Source: Actinomycetes bacterium (lineage in GTDB: Bacteria; Actinomycetota; Acidimicrobiia; Acidimicrobiales; Acidimicrobiaceae). From it: DNA of 5,441 nt. The position numbers and the translations under genes are program-made. Numbering within the stretch: the first letter of the stretch is position 1; every line of letters starts with the position of its first letter. A model generated the notes under the pieces. The model had not been told where the DNA came from, ran no database searches, and saw only the letters and a program-made list of their open reading frames with translations. Location: assembly GCA_021833085.1 (NCBI GenBank), contig JAKBGL010000093.1, forward strand, positions 1-5,441. Reading direction: 5' to 3'. Shown piece by piece: positions 1 to 5,155 of the stretch.

Positions 1-45
1 AGAAGCAAAGAGGAAGCAACGGAAGTTCAACCAACCCTCCCCTAG
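1..45 (+). CDS. Possible C-terminal tail of an upstream gene (unidentified)
   Basis: Frame 1 is open from the window edge to a TAG at 43-45 and would encode a short charged tail (RSKEEATEVQPTLP). Frame 2 is also open, to a TGA at 47-49, so the choice is uncertain. In related genomes the gene before folB is usually folP or another folate gene, but these 14 residues match nothing I recognise. The stop lies 14 bases before the folB start, which would fit one operon. Frame 3 is open through to folB itself, so upstream sequence is needed to decide. Confidence 0.22.
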   Translation, partial: RSKEEATEVQPTLP

Positions 46-59
46 TTGAAAGGTTCTCT

Positions 60-431
60 ATGGATAAAAGAGAAACGCTCATGACGATTGAACTGAGCGA
101 ACTCGGTCTCCTCGGTAGCGTTGGAGTCAGTGATGAGGAGCGAAGTAATCTCCAACCGTTGAGCTTTGACGTAAGGGTTGAGTTAGCGTCCATCCCCGAG
201 TCTGATGACATCGCATCAAGTTATGACTACACCCTAATTGTAGATACTGTCTCAAGGGTGGTCATGAGGACCCAGCATCGGTTACTTGAAACGCTGTCGG
301 TCTCGATCGTATCGGCGTTACTTGAAGACCCAAAGTTGATCTCTGCACAGGTGACGGTAAAAAAAATGAGACCGCCAGTCGAAGCCCATCTTGCGTTTGC
401 TGCAGTTACCTACTTTCGAGAGAAGCGGTAA
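60..431 (+). CDS. folB: Dihydroneopterin aldolase (FolB)
   Basis: FolB is a cytoplasmic enzyme that cleaves 7,8-dihydroneopterin to 6-hydroxymethyl-7,8-dihydropterin and glycolaldehyde in folate synthesis. The 123-residue length is normal for this tunnel-fold family. By comparison with remembered E. coli and mycobacterial proteins, conserved positions are Glu27 in GVSDEER, Tyr57 in SYDYTLI, Glu77 in LLETLS and catalytic Lys102 in VTVKKMRPPV. The Pro that usually follows this Lys (KPxAP) is Met here, and the Tyr common after GV near residue 24 is Ser. The ATG at 60 is chosen because GAAAGG (48-53) sits six bases upstream. An ATG at 81 would give 116 residues, still within family size, but has a poorer ribosome site. 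The stop shares one base with the folK start, so the two genes are probably translationally coupled and supply successive steps. Confidence 0.93.
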   Translation: MDKRETLMTIELSELGLLGSVGVSDEERSNLQPLSFDVRVELASIPESDDIASSYDYTLIVDTVSRVVMRTQHRLLETLSVSIVSALLEDPKLISAQVTVKKMRPPVEAHLAFAAVTYFREKR

Positions 432-946
432 TGCTGTATTACTTGGCGCTTGGATCAAATCTCGGTAAGAGGATGGACTTTCTGGCTGGCGCCGTCAACG
501 CTTTAGGAGATGAGGTAACTAAAATCTCTAACGTCTATGAGACTGAGCCGGTTGGTGGTCCAACGAATCAGTATCCCTACTTGAATTTGGTGTTGCAGGT
601 CGAGACCGACAGCGGTCCTTTTGCCATGTTGCGAAGGGTTAGCTCTATAGAGACCGATAGTGGAAGAGTCCGAGGTGTTGTTAATGGGCCGAGAACCCTA
701 GATATCGATATCGTATTTATAGAAGGAGTAAGAGTACGCTCAAAGGACTTAATCGTTCCTCATCCAAGAGCATTTGAACGTGGCTTTGTAATCGCACCTC
801 TTGCTGATCTTTCACCTTCAGTTGCGTTGAGGCTTTCCCCTTCGTTGTTTAGAGCCATAAACCGAGAAACCCCGAGGATCGGTAGTAAAGCACTTCCAGG
901 GGTTGTCGATGTTGGTTCGTTGGATGGGATCATTAATACAGTTTAG
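431..946 (+). CDS. folK: 6-hydroxymethyl-7,8-dihydropterin pyrophosphokinase (HPPK, FolK)
   Basis: FolK transfers pyrophosphate from ATP to 6-hydroxymethyl-dihydropterin, the product of FolB, giving the substrate of dihydropteroate synthase. The 171-residue protein opens with ALGSNLGKR (6-14), followed by VYETEPVGGP (35-44) and YLNLVLQVET (50-59). The signature GPRTLDIDIVF (86-96) carries the Mg-binding Asp91 and Asp93. Arg79, Arg81, Arg88, His111 (VPHPRAF) and Arg117 match known substrate-binding positions. In most homologues I recall, Arg-Trp precedes GPR; here it is Val84-Asn85, a change in the ATP/pterin-closing loop. The ATG overlaps the folB TAA (TAATG) and has only a weak ribosome site, which fits coupled translation. 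The family call is secure; the loop change probably reflects lineage rather than loss of function. Confidence 0.95.
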   Translation: MLYYLALGSNLGKRMDFLAGAVNALGDEVTKISNVYETEPVGGPTNQYPYLNLVLQVETDSGPFAMLRRVSSIETDSGRVRGVVNGPRTLDIDIVFIEGVRVRSKDLIVPHPRAFERGFVIAPLADLSPSVALRLSPSLFRAINRETPRIGSKALPGVVDVGSLDGIINTV

Positions 947-1045
947 CCTGTATGGACTGTAAGTGAGAATAGTGATGTCGTTGTGGATGAGCCGCCCGAA
1001 GTAGTGTTATTGCTTAACTTCCTGATACTTTGAGAGGTAGTTCTT

Positions 1046-1162
1046 ATGAGTGAAGCAGTGGGGATAGTACAGGAGTTTTTGGTGTTCCGAGGTCGTTTGA
1101 GTTTTCAAAGTAATAGCACCTTATCGCTCGACTATGATTCTTGGTCGTTGTGCAGGAGGTAG
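1046..1162 (+). CDS. Possible small ORF (38 aa) upstream of and abutting coaX
   Basis: An ATG at 1046 is preceded by GAGAGG (1032-1037) at eight bases, a good ribosome-binding site. The frame runs 38 codons (beginning MSEAVGIVQEF, ending SWSLCRR) to TAG at 1160-1162. That stop overlaps the last base of the coaX Shine-Dalgarno AGGAGGT and lies four bases before the coaX TTG, an arrangement typical of translational coupling or a leader peptide. The product has no motif, signal peptide or membrane segment I recognise. In many actinobacteria larger genes (for example panC and panD) occupy this position, so this could be a new small gene, a remnant or a chance ORF. No homology evidence is available. 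Confidence 0.3.
   Translation: MSEAVGIVQEFLVFRGRLSFQSNSTLSLDYDSWSLCRR
1154..1160 (+). promoter_or_regulatory. Strong Shine-Dalgarno that sets the coaX start
   Basis: AGGAGGT is a full match to the anti-Shine-Dalgarno sequence and lies six bases before TTG at 1167. It lies downstream of the ATG at 1134 in the same frame, so it cannot serve that ATG. It therefore argues for the TTG start, which also gives the N-terminus usual for the family. Confidence 0.85.
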
Positions 1163-1166
1163 CAAC

Positions 1167-1973
1167 TTGCTTTTGTGCGTAGATGTAGGTAATACCCAAA
1201 TTGTCCTCGGCGTATATGACTTATCTGTCGGCACCGGTCACAAGGATGCATCTTGGGGACTCGTAAGACACTTTCGCTTGGCGACGAGAAACGACTATAC
1301 CTCGGACGAGATGGCACTTTTGCTATCCCAGATGCTTGCTTTAGGAGGATTGGGAGGCACGAAAGAGCTCACTGGAGCCGTGGTGTCTTCTACGAACCCT
1401 ATGGTTGGAGCAACGGTTGTGGAAGCAATAAAACGCTGGAGCCACCTCGATCCACTCGTGGTTTCGGGCGCAACCAAAGTTGGGATAGAGGTTAGGTACA
1501 ACCAACCTACAGAGGTTGGTCCAGACAGGGTTGCTGATGCCGTCGCCTTTCTGGGTCTTTACGATCCCCCGGGCATAGTCGTCGACTTTGGCACGGCAAC
1601 AACGTTTGATGCCATCAACTCATACGGGGAGTACATCGGAGGTGCAATAGCACCCGGAGTCGCCGTGAGCCTAGATGCGCTGTTTTCAAGGGCCGCTGCG
1701 CTCAGGCGCGTTGAGATGGTTGCTCCTTCTGTGGCTATTGGACGTTCAACTGCTGAATCGGTGCAGTCGGGAGTTATCTTTGGTTTTGCTGAACTTGTAG
1801 ATGGAATGTGTGAGAGATTCGAGGAGGAGTTGGGCCCATGTACAGTGGTAGGTACGGGAGGGTTATGTTCAGTAGTAGCTCCTTATACAAAAAAGGTGCA
1901 GGCTCATGAGCCTTGGTTGACTCTGTTTGGACTTAGGTTAATTCATGAACATAATCAAAAAGTCGCTAAGTAG
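1167..1973 (+). CDS. coaX: Type III pantothenate kinase (CoaX)
   Basis: CoaX phosphorylates pantothenate with ATP in the first step of coenzyme A synthesis. It belongs to the ASKHA fold and typically needs a monovalent cation and resists CoA feedback. With TTG as start the protein is 268 residues and begins MLLCVDVGNTQ, matching the family's DxGNT phosphate loop (Asp6). Further motifs are EVGPDRVADAVA (catalytic Asp120), VVDFGTATTFDA (139-149), GGAIAPG (158-164), IGRSTAESVQSG and VVGTGGL (TGG at 230-232). The Asn usual after GxDRxx is Asp124 here. An in-frame ATG at 1134 would add eleven residues (MILGRCAGGSN) not expected before the beta-strand, and it lacks the ribosome site. The gene probably belongs to the folate-side operon or its own short unit, and lysS follows after 32 bases. 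Confidence 0.94.
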   Translation: MLLCVDVGNTQIVLGVYDLSVGTGHKDASWGLVRHFRLATRNDYTSDEMALLLSQMLALGGLGGTKELTGAVVSSTNPMVGATVVEAIKRWSHLDPLVVSGATKVGIEVRYNQPTEVGPDRVADAVAFLGLYDPPGIVVDFGTATTFDAINSYGEYIGGAIAPGVAVSLDALFSRAAALRRVEMVAPSVAIGRSTAESVQSGVIFGFAELVDGMCERFEEELGPCTVVGTGGLCSVVAPYTKKVQAHEPWLTLFGLRLIHEHNQKVAK

Positions 1974-2005
1974 TTTCGCCGAATTTGTTTGATAGCAGGA
2001 GATAG

Positions 2006-3445
2006 ATGTTAGAAGAAGAAGCGGTTCCACAAGGTATTGCTGAAGACTTGAGACCTTATAGTTTTCAGGACGTCTCGTCAGTAGCGAGTTTAATGCACCT
2101 GTCGGATGAACTTAACCCAGGAGAACGAGGTAAGACGGAAATCCGAGTCGCTGGTAGGGCTATGCTTATTCGACGCCAAGGGAGACTAATTTTTGCCTCT
2201 TTAGTGGACTCTACGGGTCACATTCAACTTTTTGCTTCTGCATCCGAAACTGATAAGTTCGACTCATTCTCTCAGCTTTCTATTGGGGACTGGATCGGTG
2301 TAACCGGTGTCGTTATGAAAACTAAACGAGGCGAGTTCTCAGTTGCGGTACGTGAGTGGACTATGCTTGCAGAGAATCTTAGAAGCTTTGGTGATAAGTG
2401 GAGAGGTATCTCTGACCCCGACTTGAGATACCGCCAACGTTACGTAGATCTCTGGGTAAATCCAGGTGTTCGGGAAACATTTCAAGTGCGATCTAAGGTT
2501 GTAGCCTCGATTCGGCGTTACTTAGATGGCCTTGGATTTATGGAGGTAGAGACTCCAATGTTGCAAACTATACCAACTGGCGCTATGGCCGAACCATTCG
2601 TGACACACCACAACGCTTTGGACTTAGATCTGTATCTTAGGATTGCTCCCGAGCTGTTCTTGAAAAGATTGGTCGTCGGAGGGTTTGAAAAAGTTTTTGA
2701 GATTGGACGAGTATTTAGGAACGAGGGTATATCACCTCGTCATAACCCGGAGTTTACGATGTTGGAGCTCTACCAGGCCTATGTAGACTATAACGACATT
2801 ATGGTATTGACTGAAAGTTTAGTATCTCACGTGGTTAGTGAGATACTTGGGTCAACTGTAGTGCCGTACGGTTCTGAGCTTTTGGATTTTACCCCTCCAT
2901 GGCGTAGAGATACTCTAGAAAACCTTGTATCGGAAAAGTTAGGAGAGCAGATCTCATTAGAGATGGACCTAGGGCGTCTTGAGGGACTGCTCAAGGAGTA
3001 TGACGTTGAGGCTAAACCAGATTGGGGCCCAGGCAAAAAGGTAGTCGAACTCTACGAAAAGACGACTGAATCTACTCTAATACAGCCTACTTTCGTATTG
3101 GACTTTCCGACAGAGGTGTCTCCTCTTGCTAGACAACACAGAGACAAAGCGAATCGAGTCGAGCGATTTGAGGCTTTTGTTGCTGGACGGGAGCTAGCGA
3201 ATGCATTCTCTGAGTTAAATGATCCTAAGGTCCAGCGAGAACGATTTGAAGCTCAGCTAGCGGCCCGAGAAGCCGGCGACGCTGAAGCCATGGTTCTTGA
3301 TGAAGACTATCTTAGATCATTGGAGTATGGTCTACCCCCAACTGGAGGACTTGGTATCGGTATCGATCGACTAGTGATGTTGCTTACTAACAATCAACAG
3401 ATCAGAGAGGTAGTCCTCTTCCCAACCATGCGTCCTGAAACCTAG
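2006..3445 (+). CDS. lysS: Lysyl-tRNA synthetase, class II (LysS)
   Basis: LysS charges tRNA-Lys with lysine. Residues about 45-120 form the OB-fold anticodon-binding domain (RVAGRAMLIRRQGRLIFASL). The class II catalytic domain follows: motif 1 around 160-200, motif 2 at 231-254 (FEIGRVFRNEGISPRHNPEF), the lysine-site segment GRELANAFSELND (394-406) and motif 3 GGLGIGIDRLVMLL (447-460) with Arg455. It ends with the typical FPTMRPE. At 479 residues it is somewhat shorter than E. coli LysS (about 505), mainly from a shorter N-terminal helix. In the region usually written GGAxARPF it reads TGAMAEPF, so the Arg is Glu (residue 196). AGGAG (1997-2001) lies four bases before the ATG. It is adjacent to coaX as in many actinobacteria and converges on the next gene with only 8 bases between stops. 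Confidence 0.97.
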   Translation: MLEEEAVPQGIAEDLRPYSFQDVSSVASLMHLSDELNPGERGKTEIRVAGRAMLIRRQGRLIFASLVDSTGHIQLFASASETDKFDSFSQLSIGDWIGVTGVVMKTKRGEFSVAVREWTMLAENLRSFGDKWRGISDPDLRYRQRYVDLWVNPGVRETFQVRSKVVASIRRYLDGLGFMEVETPMLQTIPTGAMAEPFVTHHNALDLDLYLRIAPELFLKRLVVGGFEKVFEIGRVFRNEGISPRHNPEFTMLELYQAYVDYNDIMVLTESLVSHVVSEILGSTVVPYGSELLDFTPPWRRDTLENLVSEKLGEQISLEMDLGRLEGLLKEYDVEAKPDWGPGKKVVELYEKTTESTLIQPTFVLDFPTEVSPLARQHRDKANRVERFEAFVAGRELANAFSELNDPKVQRERFEAQLAAREAGDAEAMVLDEDYLRSLEYGLPPTGGLGIGIDRLVMLLTNNQQIREVVLFPTMRPET

Positions 3446-3453
3446 ACAACTCT

Positions 3454-4440
3454 TTATTCATTAGGATACGCCTGCAGGACCTGCATTAACGAGTCGACGA
3501 GAGATCCAGCGACTTCGACGACATCCCAGATGGGTCCTGAGTTAAGTTCGTCCGCCACCTCTTTGCACCTTCGAAGGTAGCGACCAAGGATTTCCGCTGA
3601 ACGGAGGAAAGCTCCGCTGTCAAGTAGTAATTGATTAATTCTAGAGAGGTCAATATCAGGGCTTTTGAGAAGTTCTCCTAGTGCCTCGGACACCTTTGGA
3701 TTGCGAAGCCCATAGATCATGGGCAAGGTGTACACGCCTTCTGTTAGATCTTGGCCAGGAGTCTTCCCAAGAGTCGAGCGGTCGGCAATAAAGTCCAAAA
3801 TATCGTCTCTGATCTGAAAGATCATTCCAAAGCTATGACCAAGTTCGTTTAGTAAAGTTTTCTCGTCTTCGGATCCTCCGGCTACCGATGCACCTATTTT
3901 GCACGAAGCTCCAAGTAGGGAAGCCGTCTTACCGGAGATGGCCTCTAAGTACTCCTCCTCGCTTCGATCTAGGTTGAACCCCGACTTTACTTCCAGTATC
4001 TGCCCCGTACACATGTCAGCTAAGGTGTCGGCTAAGAGTTCAGCAACCTCAGATCCAAGCCGAGCAGCTATTCCCGCAGCTCTCGCTAGGAGAAAGTCAC
4101 CTGTTACTACTGCGATTTGATTGCCCCAGCGGCTGTTGACAGAAGCCACGTTTCTTCGGGAGGTAGCCTCGTCCATAACGTCATCGTGATGCAAAGATGC
4201 TAAGTGGACGAGCTCAACCGCGACGGCTCCGTGGTAACACCGGTAATCAAGTATTGAGGAAACGGAAAGAGCGGAAGCTAGCGCTAGGGTGGGTCTCACT
4301 CTTTTGCCACCAGCTCCGATCAAATGTGTCGATATCTCTGTCAGAAAAGGATCGTCACTCTTCACTGCATCGATTAGATGGTTCTCTAGTTCCTGCATTG
4401 CGCTTGCGATCTGTGGTATTTGAAAATCTTTAGTGTGCAC
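3454..4440 (-). CDS. Long-chain polyprenyl diphosphate synthase (trans-isoprenyl diphosphate synthase)
   Basis: The enzyme adds isopentenyl units head-to-tail onto an allylic diphosphate, most likely making the menaquinone side chain. Numbered from GTG at 4440 (328 residues), it shows GGKRVRP (44-50), which binds isopentenyl diphosphate, the first Asp-rich motif DDVMD (86-90) and the second DDILD (212-216), then GQDLTEGVYTLP. The residue five before the first motif is Ala81; a small residue here is known to allow long products, so hepta- to nonaprenyl is likelier than geranylgeranyl. Starts are ambiguous: TTG at 4485 adds 15 unusual residues, GTG at 4440 fits a family-like start just before FQIP, and ATG at 4398 would cut the first helix. 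None has a good ribosome site. The GTG overlaps the end of a small ORF, which could supply coupled translation. The gene interrupts the usual lysS-clpC order. Confidence 0.92.
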   Translation of the reverse strand: MHTKDFQIPQIASAMQELENHLIDAVKSDDPFLTEISTHLIGAGGKRVRPTLALASALSVSSILDYRCYHGAVAVELVHLASLHHDDVMDEATSRRNVASVNSRWGNQIAVVTGDFLLARAAGIAARLGSEVAELLADTLADMCTGQILEVKSGFNLDRSEEEYLEAISGKTASLLGASCKIGASVAGGSEDEKTLLNELGHSFGMIFQIRDDILDFIADRSTLGKTPGQDLTEGVYTLPMIYGLRNPKVSEALGELLKSPDIDLSRINQLLLDSGAFLRSAEILGRYLRRCKEVADELNSGPIWDVVEVAGSLVDSLMQVLQAYPNE

Positions 4441-4609
4441 TAGTAATACAAAATAGGTTAGTTGCGAGCAATATCGACAATTCAAAGGCGATCACTTGAA
4501 GAATTGTCGAGAAATTCTCTGACTGTGAGGTCTGACCTGACTTCAGGGTTTGAGTAATTTGCTCGATATAGTTCGCTTGACCTTCATAGTGACGTAGCAA
4601 TATCTCCAT
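4430..4609 (-). CDS. Possible small membrane protein (59 aa) overlapping the polyprenyl synthase start
   Basis: From ATG at 4609 (or in-frame TTG at 4639, 69 residues) this frame runs to TAA at 4432-4430. Residues 1-30 are polar (MEILLRHYEGQANYIEQ at the start), and about 34-56 are hydrophobic with one Glu (STILQVIAFELSILLATNLF), resembling a single C-terminal membrane anchor. The end overlaps the polyprenyl synthase GTG by 11 bases (GTGCACACTAA). The synthase has no ribosome site of its own, so translation through this ORF could feed it. Against it: its own ribosome site is weak, I know no family, and a perfect inverted repeat lies within its membrane segment, so the sequence may instead be an untranslated leader. 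Confidence 0.38.
   Translation of the reverse strand: MEILLRHYEGQANYIEQITQTLKSGQTSQSENFSTILQVIAFELSILLATNLFCITSAH
4474..4510. repeat. Perfect 10-bp inverted repeat (17-base spacer) upstream of polyprenyl synthase
   Basis: TCGACAATTC at 4474-4483 is the exact reverse complement of GAATTGTCGA at 4501-4510. In the minus-strand transcript this would make a 10-bp hairpin ending about 33 bases before the GTG start at 4440 and lying inside the small ORF. A competing smaller pairing, TTCAA (4481-4485) with TTGAA (4496-4500), is also possible. No T-tract follows it on the minus strand, so it is not a standard terminator. It could be an operator or an RNA element controlling the synthase. Confidence 0.6.
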
Positions 4610-4685
4610 GTTCTCTTGCTTGAGAGTCGGTAAAGACAACGTCTGCTTTGGCGCGAGGTCCCTGAGATTGGTGTACTTGGGGACT

Positions 4686-4713
4686 CTGACTCAACGCGGT
4701 TGAATCTTATTAG
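4686..4713 (+). promoter_or_regulatory. Weak candidate promoter ahead of the structured element
   Basis: CTGACT (4686-4691) and TATTAG (4708-4713) are each 4 of 6 to the housekeeping -35 and -10 consensus, with a 16-base spacer. Transcription would begin near 4720, just before the nested helices at 4723-4784. The match is poor enough to occur by chance; the position is what makes it worth noting. Confidence 0.22.
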
Positions 4714-4722
4714 GGGCAGTAG

Positions 4723-4784
4723 TTAGCTCTTGGTGCAGTATGGGAAAGTGCATTAGTTAGAGCCGGTGCTCTGTAATGAGCTAA
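4723..4784 (+). ncRNA. Candidate structured RNA (nested helices) or leader element
   Basis: Three nested complementary pairs fit one fold. TTAGCT (4723-4728) pairs with AGCTAA (4779-4784), CATTA (4751-4755) with TAATG (4774-4778), and AGAGC (4759-4763) with GCTCT (4768-4772) around a CGGT tetraloop. On the plus strand T4758 can wobble with G4773, leaving only a two-base bulge, so the inner stem reaches 11 pairs; the minus strand would have A-C there. The two 3' arms are contiguous (4774-4784), with a 22-base bulge (4729-4750) on the 5' side. I recognise no known RNA family. It could be a small RNA or part of a long clpC leader. Confidence 0.35.
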
Positions 4785-4817
4785 ACGTTCTTGAGGAAGA
4801 TGCCGAAGAGTTTTTAC

Positions 4818-4830
4818 CTGTTCGCAACAG
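4818..4830. repeat. Short perfect inverted repeat CTGTT-CGC-AACAG
   Basis: A 5-bp perfect stem with a 3-base loop lies nine bases before the larger palindrome at 4839-4855. It begins with GTTCGC-like sequence but lacks the matching GCG half needed for a ClgR site. It may be a minor hairpin in a leader or part of a compound operator. Confidence 0.3.
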
Positions 4831-4838
4831 AGGAAGGT

Positions 4839-4855
4839 GATATCTGTCAGGTATC
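4839..4855. promoter_or_regulatory. 17-bp near-perfect palindrome, operator-like
   Basis: GATATCTG (4839-4846), a central T and CAGGTATC (4848-4855) are complementary at 7 of 8 positions. With a one-base centre it cannot fold fully as RNA, so a dimeric DNA-binding protein site is the likelier reading. It lies about 85 bases before the extended -10 box at 4939, too far for simple promoter occlusion but compatible with an activator or with a nearer unrecognised promoter. Confidence 0.38.
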
Positions 4856-4878
4856 ATGAAGCAAGTTCATGTGAGATG

Positions 4879-4917
4879 CGACCTGTGCAGCAGGTTGTTG
4901 CAGCAGTTTTGTTTTTT
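4879..4917 (+). terminator. Possible attenuator or weak intrinsic terminator
   Basis: Two mutually exclusive hairpins share CTG at 4883-4885. One is CGACCTG (4879-4885) with CAGGTTG (4891-4897), 7 pairs including a wobble. The other is CTGTGC (4883-4888) with GCA-G-CAG (4900-4906, one bulged base), which leads directly into TTTTGTTTTTT (4907-4917). The second has terminator form but a weak stem. TGCAGCAG is also repeated directly at 4886-4893 and 4899-4906. It could end a transcript that starts near 4720. Confidence 0.28.
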
Positions 4918-4938
4918 GGTCAAGTTGGAGGAGATCTA

Positions 4939-4947
4939 TGGTATAGT
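4939..4947 (+). promoter_or_regulatory. Candidate extended -10 promoter for clpC
   Basis: TGGTATAGT matches the extended -10 form TGnTATAAT with one mismatch. No good -35 lies at 17 bases; TGGTCA (4917-4922) is 4 of 6 but 19 bases away, which an extended -10 can tolerate. A second TATAG copy follows at 4949-4953. Transcription would start near 4954, giving clpC a leader of about 210 bases. Confidence 0.33.
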
Positions 4948-5088
4948 GTATAGCTTGGAGAGCAGTTACCTTTTCGTTAGCCGGTCAGGTCTTACAGAGA
5001 ATCTTCTCAGGCAGTGCTCAGCCAATCCTGGAAGCTTACACGATGTTTAAGCGTTGTCATTAGTGTAGAAGTGAAAGATCAGGTAGGA

Positions 5089-5103
5089 CTATAAAACGTA
5101 TAG
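5089..5103. promoter_or_regulatory. AT-rich palindrome CTATA-N5-TATAG over a possible -10 box
   Basis: CTATA (5089-5093) and TATAG (5099-5103) are perfect inverted arms separated by five bases, about 60 bases before the clpC start. TATAAA (5090-5095) inside it is 5 of 6 to a -10 box but has no -35 at the right distance. It could be an operator on a second clpC promoter. It resembles neither CIRCE nor the CtsR heptad repeat. Confidence 0.25.
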
Positions 5104-5141
5104 AGCGAAATTGTTAGTAGAATTGAATATGACGTACTCAA

Positions 5142-5155
5142 CTCCTTCTAGGAGG
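5142..5155 (+). promoter_or_regulatory. clpC Shine-Dalgarno inside a small hairpin
   Basis: AGGAGG (5150-5155) lies seven bases before the TTG at 5163 and is a full-strength ribosome site that fixes the start. The bases just before it, CTCCT (5142-5146), are exactly complementary to AGGAG (5150-5154) across a TCT loop. The transcript can thus hide its own Shine-Dalgarno in a 5-bp hairpin of modest stability. The ribosome site is certain; a regulatory role for the hairpin is inference. Confidence 0.6.

Noticed and set aside
1133..1138. TATGAT, 5 of 6 to a -10 box just before coaX
   Set aside because: No -35-like hexamer at 16-18 bases and no extended -10; too little to call a promoter, though transcription starting near 1145 would suit the coaX leader.
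3446..3490. Bidirectional terminator between the convergent lysS and polyprenyl synthase
   Set aside because: Only 8 bases separate the stops. The nearby CCTGCAGG palindrome (3471-3478) lies in the coding region and is not followed by a T- or A-tract.
4441..4485. CxxC-containing N-terminal extension of the polyprenyl synthase (from TTG at 4485)
   Set aside because: The extension MNCRYCSQLTYFVLL has no ribosome site and does not resemble the family; it looks like read-through of the overlapping small ORF's sequence in another frame.
4658..4683. Inverted repeat GTCCC ... GGGAC
   Set aside because: Five pairs across 16 bases is within chance expectation and has no attached T-tract or promoter context.
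4791..4810. GAGGAAGATGCCGAAGAG resembles the start of an RNase P RNA conserved region
   Set aside because: The match is partial, and the later conserved blocks (ACAGAA...GGCTTA type) are absent from the following 350 bases.
4820..4828. GTTCGCAAC as a tRNA T-loop
   Set aside because: It is not the GTTCRANNC pattern, and there is no acceptor stem or other tRNA arm around it; it is explained by the CTGTT-CGC-AACAG hairpin.
4856..5050. 64-codon plus-strand ORF starting MKQVHVRCDLC
   Set aside because: The only purine-rich AGGAAGG is 18 bases from the ATG, the start directly abuts a palindrome, the product has no recognisable family and overlaps terminator-like and promoter-like elements. Probably a chance ORF.
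5093..5110. Possible ClgR site (CGT-N5-GCG) upstream of clpC
   Set aside because: As I remember the ClgR consensus, three informative positions mismatch, including one inside the CGC half, and the left arm is not symmetric with the right.
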